Made by a program: the position numbers and the translations under genes | The notes under the pieces: generated by a model | What the model was told of the DNA's origin: nothing | What the model saw: the letters and a program-made list of their open reading frames with translations, nothing else | The model's database searches: none | Source: Hellea sp. | GTDB lineage: Bacteria > Pseudomonadota > Alphaproteobacteria > Caulobacterales > Maricaulaceae | Direction of reading: 5' to 3' | Length of the DNA stretch: 5,462 bases | NCBI GenBank assembly: GCA_020628635.1 | Contig: JAHDEU010000173.1 | Location: 1 to 5,462 of the forward strand | Part shown: piece by piece, positions 5,017-5,462 of the stretch | How the letters are laid out: every line of letters starts with the position of its first letter | Numbering within the stretch: the first letter of the stretch is position 1

Positions 5017-5462
5017 ATGGCCGACACCCCCAAGATCCTGACCAAGCCTTCCCCGCCCAGTCCGCATGACGCCTCGCTGATCACGGACAACAAACCGAAA
5101 CGCGGCGTGGGGCTCGATTTCGTGACCGACAGCGCGCCGGAGCCGGGCGAGGTGACCGAGCTGGCGGACGGCGTGTTCTGGCTGCGCTTTTCGCTGCCCA
5201 TGACGGGGCTGAACCACATCAACCTCTATGCGCTGCGCGACGGCGATGGCTGGGTGGTGGTCGATACGGGGATCGCCATGCCGGAGGCCAAGCGCCAGTG
5301 GGAGGGGCATTTCAAAACGCTCATGGGCGGCCGGCCGATCAACCGGGTGATCTGCACCCATCTCCACCCGGACCACACCGGGCTCGCGGGCTGGATCTGC
5401 CGCAAGTTCGGCGCGCCGCTGCTGATGACGCGGGGCGAGTATTTCCTGTGCCGCCTGCTGGT
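5017..5462 (+). CDS. Metallo-beta-lactamase-fold metallo-hydrolase, 3' partial
   Basis: The visible 148 residues (plus 2 nt) are the N-terminal part of an MBL-fold hydrolase, which normally binds two metal ions, usually zinc, to activate water for hydrolysis. The lead-in (1-45) is polar and proline-rich with no signal peptide, so a cytoplasmic location is likely. The fold starts with VTELADGVFWLRFSLPM (46-62), then a beta strand ending VVVDTG (80-85), and the metal-binding motif HLHPDH at 115-120 (His115, His117, Asp119, His120) followed by TGLAGW. ATG 5017 is chosen because an in-frame TAA lies just upstream at 5005-5007. The Shine-Dalgarno is weak. The substrate cannot be inferred; the family includes hydroxyacylglutathione hydrolases, lactonases and others. 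Later metal ligands lie beyond the window. Confidence 0.93.
   Translation, partial: MADTPKILTKPSPPSPHDASLITDNKPKRGVGLDFVTDSAPEPGEVTELADGVFWLRFSLPMTGLNHINLYALRDGDGWVVVDTGIAMPEAKRQWEGHFKTLMGGRPINRVICTHLHPDHTGLAGWICRKFGAPLLMTRGEYFLCRLL

Noticed and set aside
4675..5376. Minus-strand frame of 233 codons overlapping the metallo-hydrolase start
   Set aside because: The plus-strand frame from 5017 carries an unmistakable HxHxDH metal motif, so the minus-strand frame is its antisense shadow.

Overview
The window is GC-rich, tightly packed bacterial DNA. Its protein content points to an alphaproteobacterium, probably a Caulobacterales/Maricaulales/Hyphomonadaceae-type organism. The evidence is an Nfu-type NifU protein, a TsaB, a RimI and an alphaproteobacterial-style Fur without the usual zinc cysteines, all in one cluster, plus an ECF sigma factor module with short membrane proteins. 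The taxonomic placement is inferred from protein character and was not searched.

Positions 1-2744 (+ strand) hold a co-directional housekeeping cluster: the 3' part of a NifU/Nfu iron-sulfur scaffold gene, tsaB (tRNA t6A synthesis), rimI (ribosomal protein N-acetyltransferase, 4-nt overlap with tsaB), a small predicted lipoprotein of unknown function, and fur. Spacings of 6, -4, 25 and 42 nt suggest one transcription unit. It joins iron-sulfur cluster delivery, tRNA and ribosome modification, and iron-responsive regulation. A 60-codon reading frame follows fur (2763-2945) and may be a small gene or the stump of a larger one.

Positions 2942-4159 (- strand) hold a convergent three-gene operon. 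In transcription order it contains a small three-helix membrane protein (DUF6249-like), an ECF-type RNA polymerase sigma factor, and a short two-helix membrane protein that is the likely anti-sigma factor (8-nt overlap with the sigma gene). The putative anti-sigma factor carries an in-frame 15-bp tandem repeat encoding Pro-Asp-Met-Ala-Ile units between its two membrane helices. This is the most distinctive coding feature of the window.

Positions 4160-5016 form an intergenic region of about 857 bp between divergent genes, with no convincing protein gene. It contains several inverted repeats. The strongest is an 11-bp perfect inverted repeat (4328-4338/4384-4394) directly enclosing a 6-bp hairpin, which could be a structured RNA. 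I could not match it to a known RNA family.

Positions 5017-5462 (+ strand) hold the 5' part of a metallo-beta-lactamase-fold hydrolase gene with an intact HxHxDH metal motif, cut by the window end.

I see no insertion sequence, tRNA, rRNA, CRISPR array or prophage gene. No clearly new multi-gene system is evident. The items most worth following are the repeat-bearing anti-sigma candidate and the structured intergenic region.
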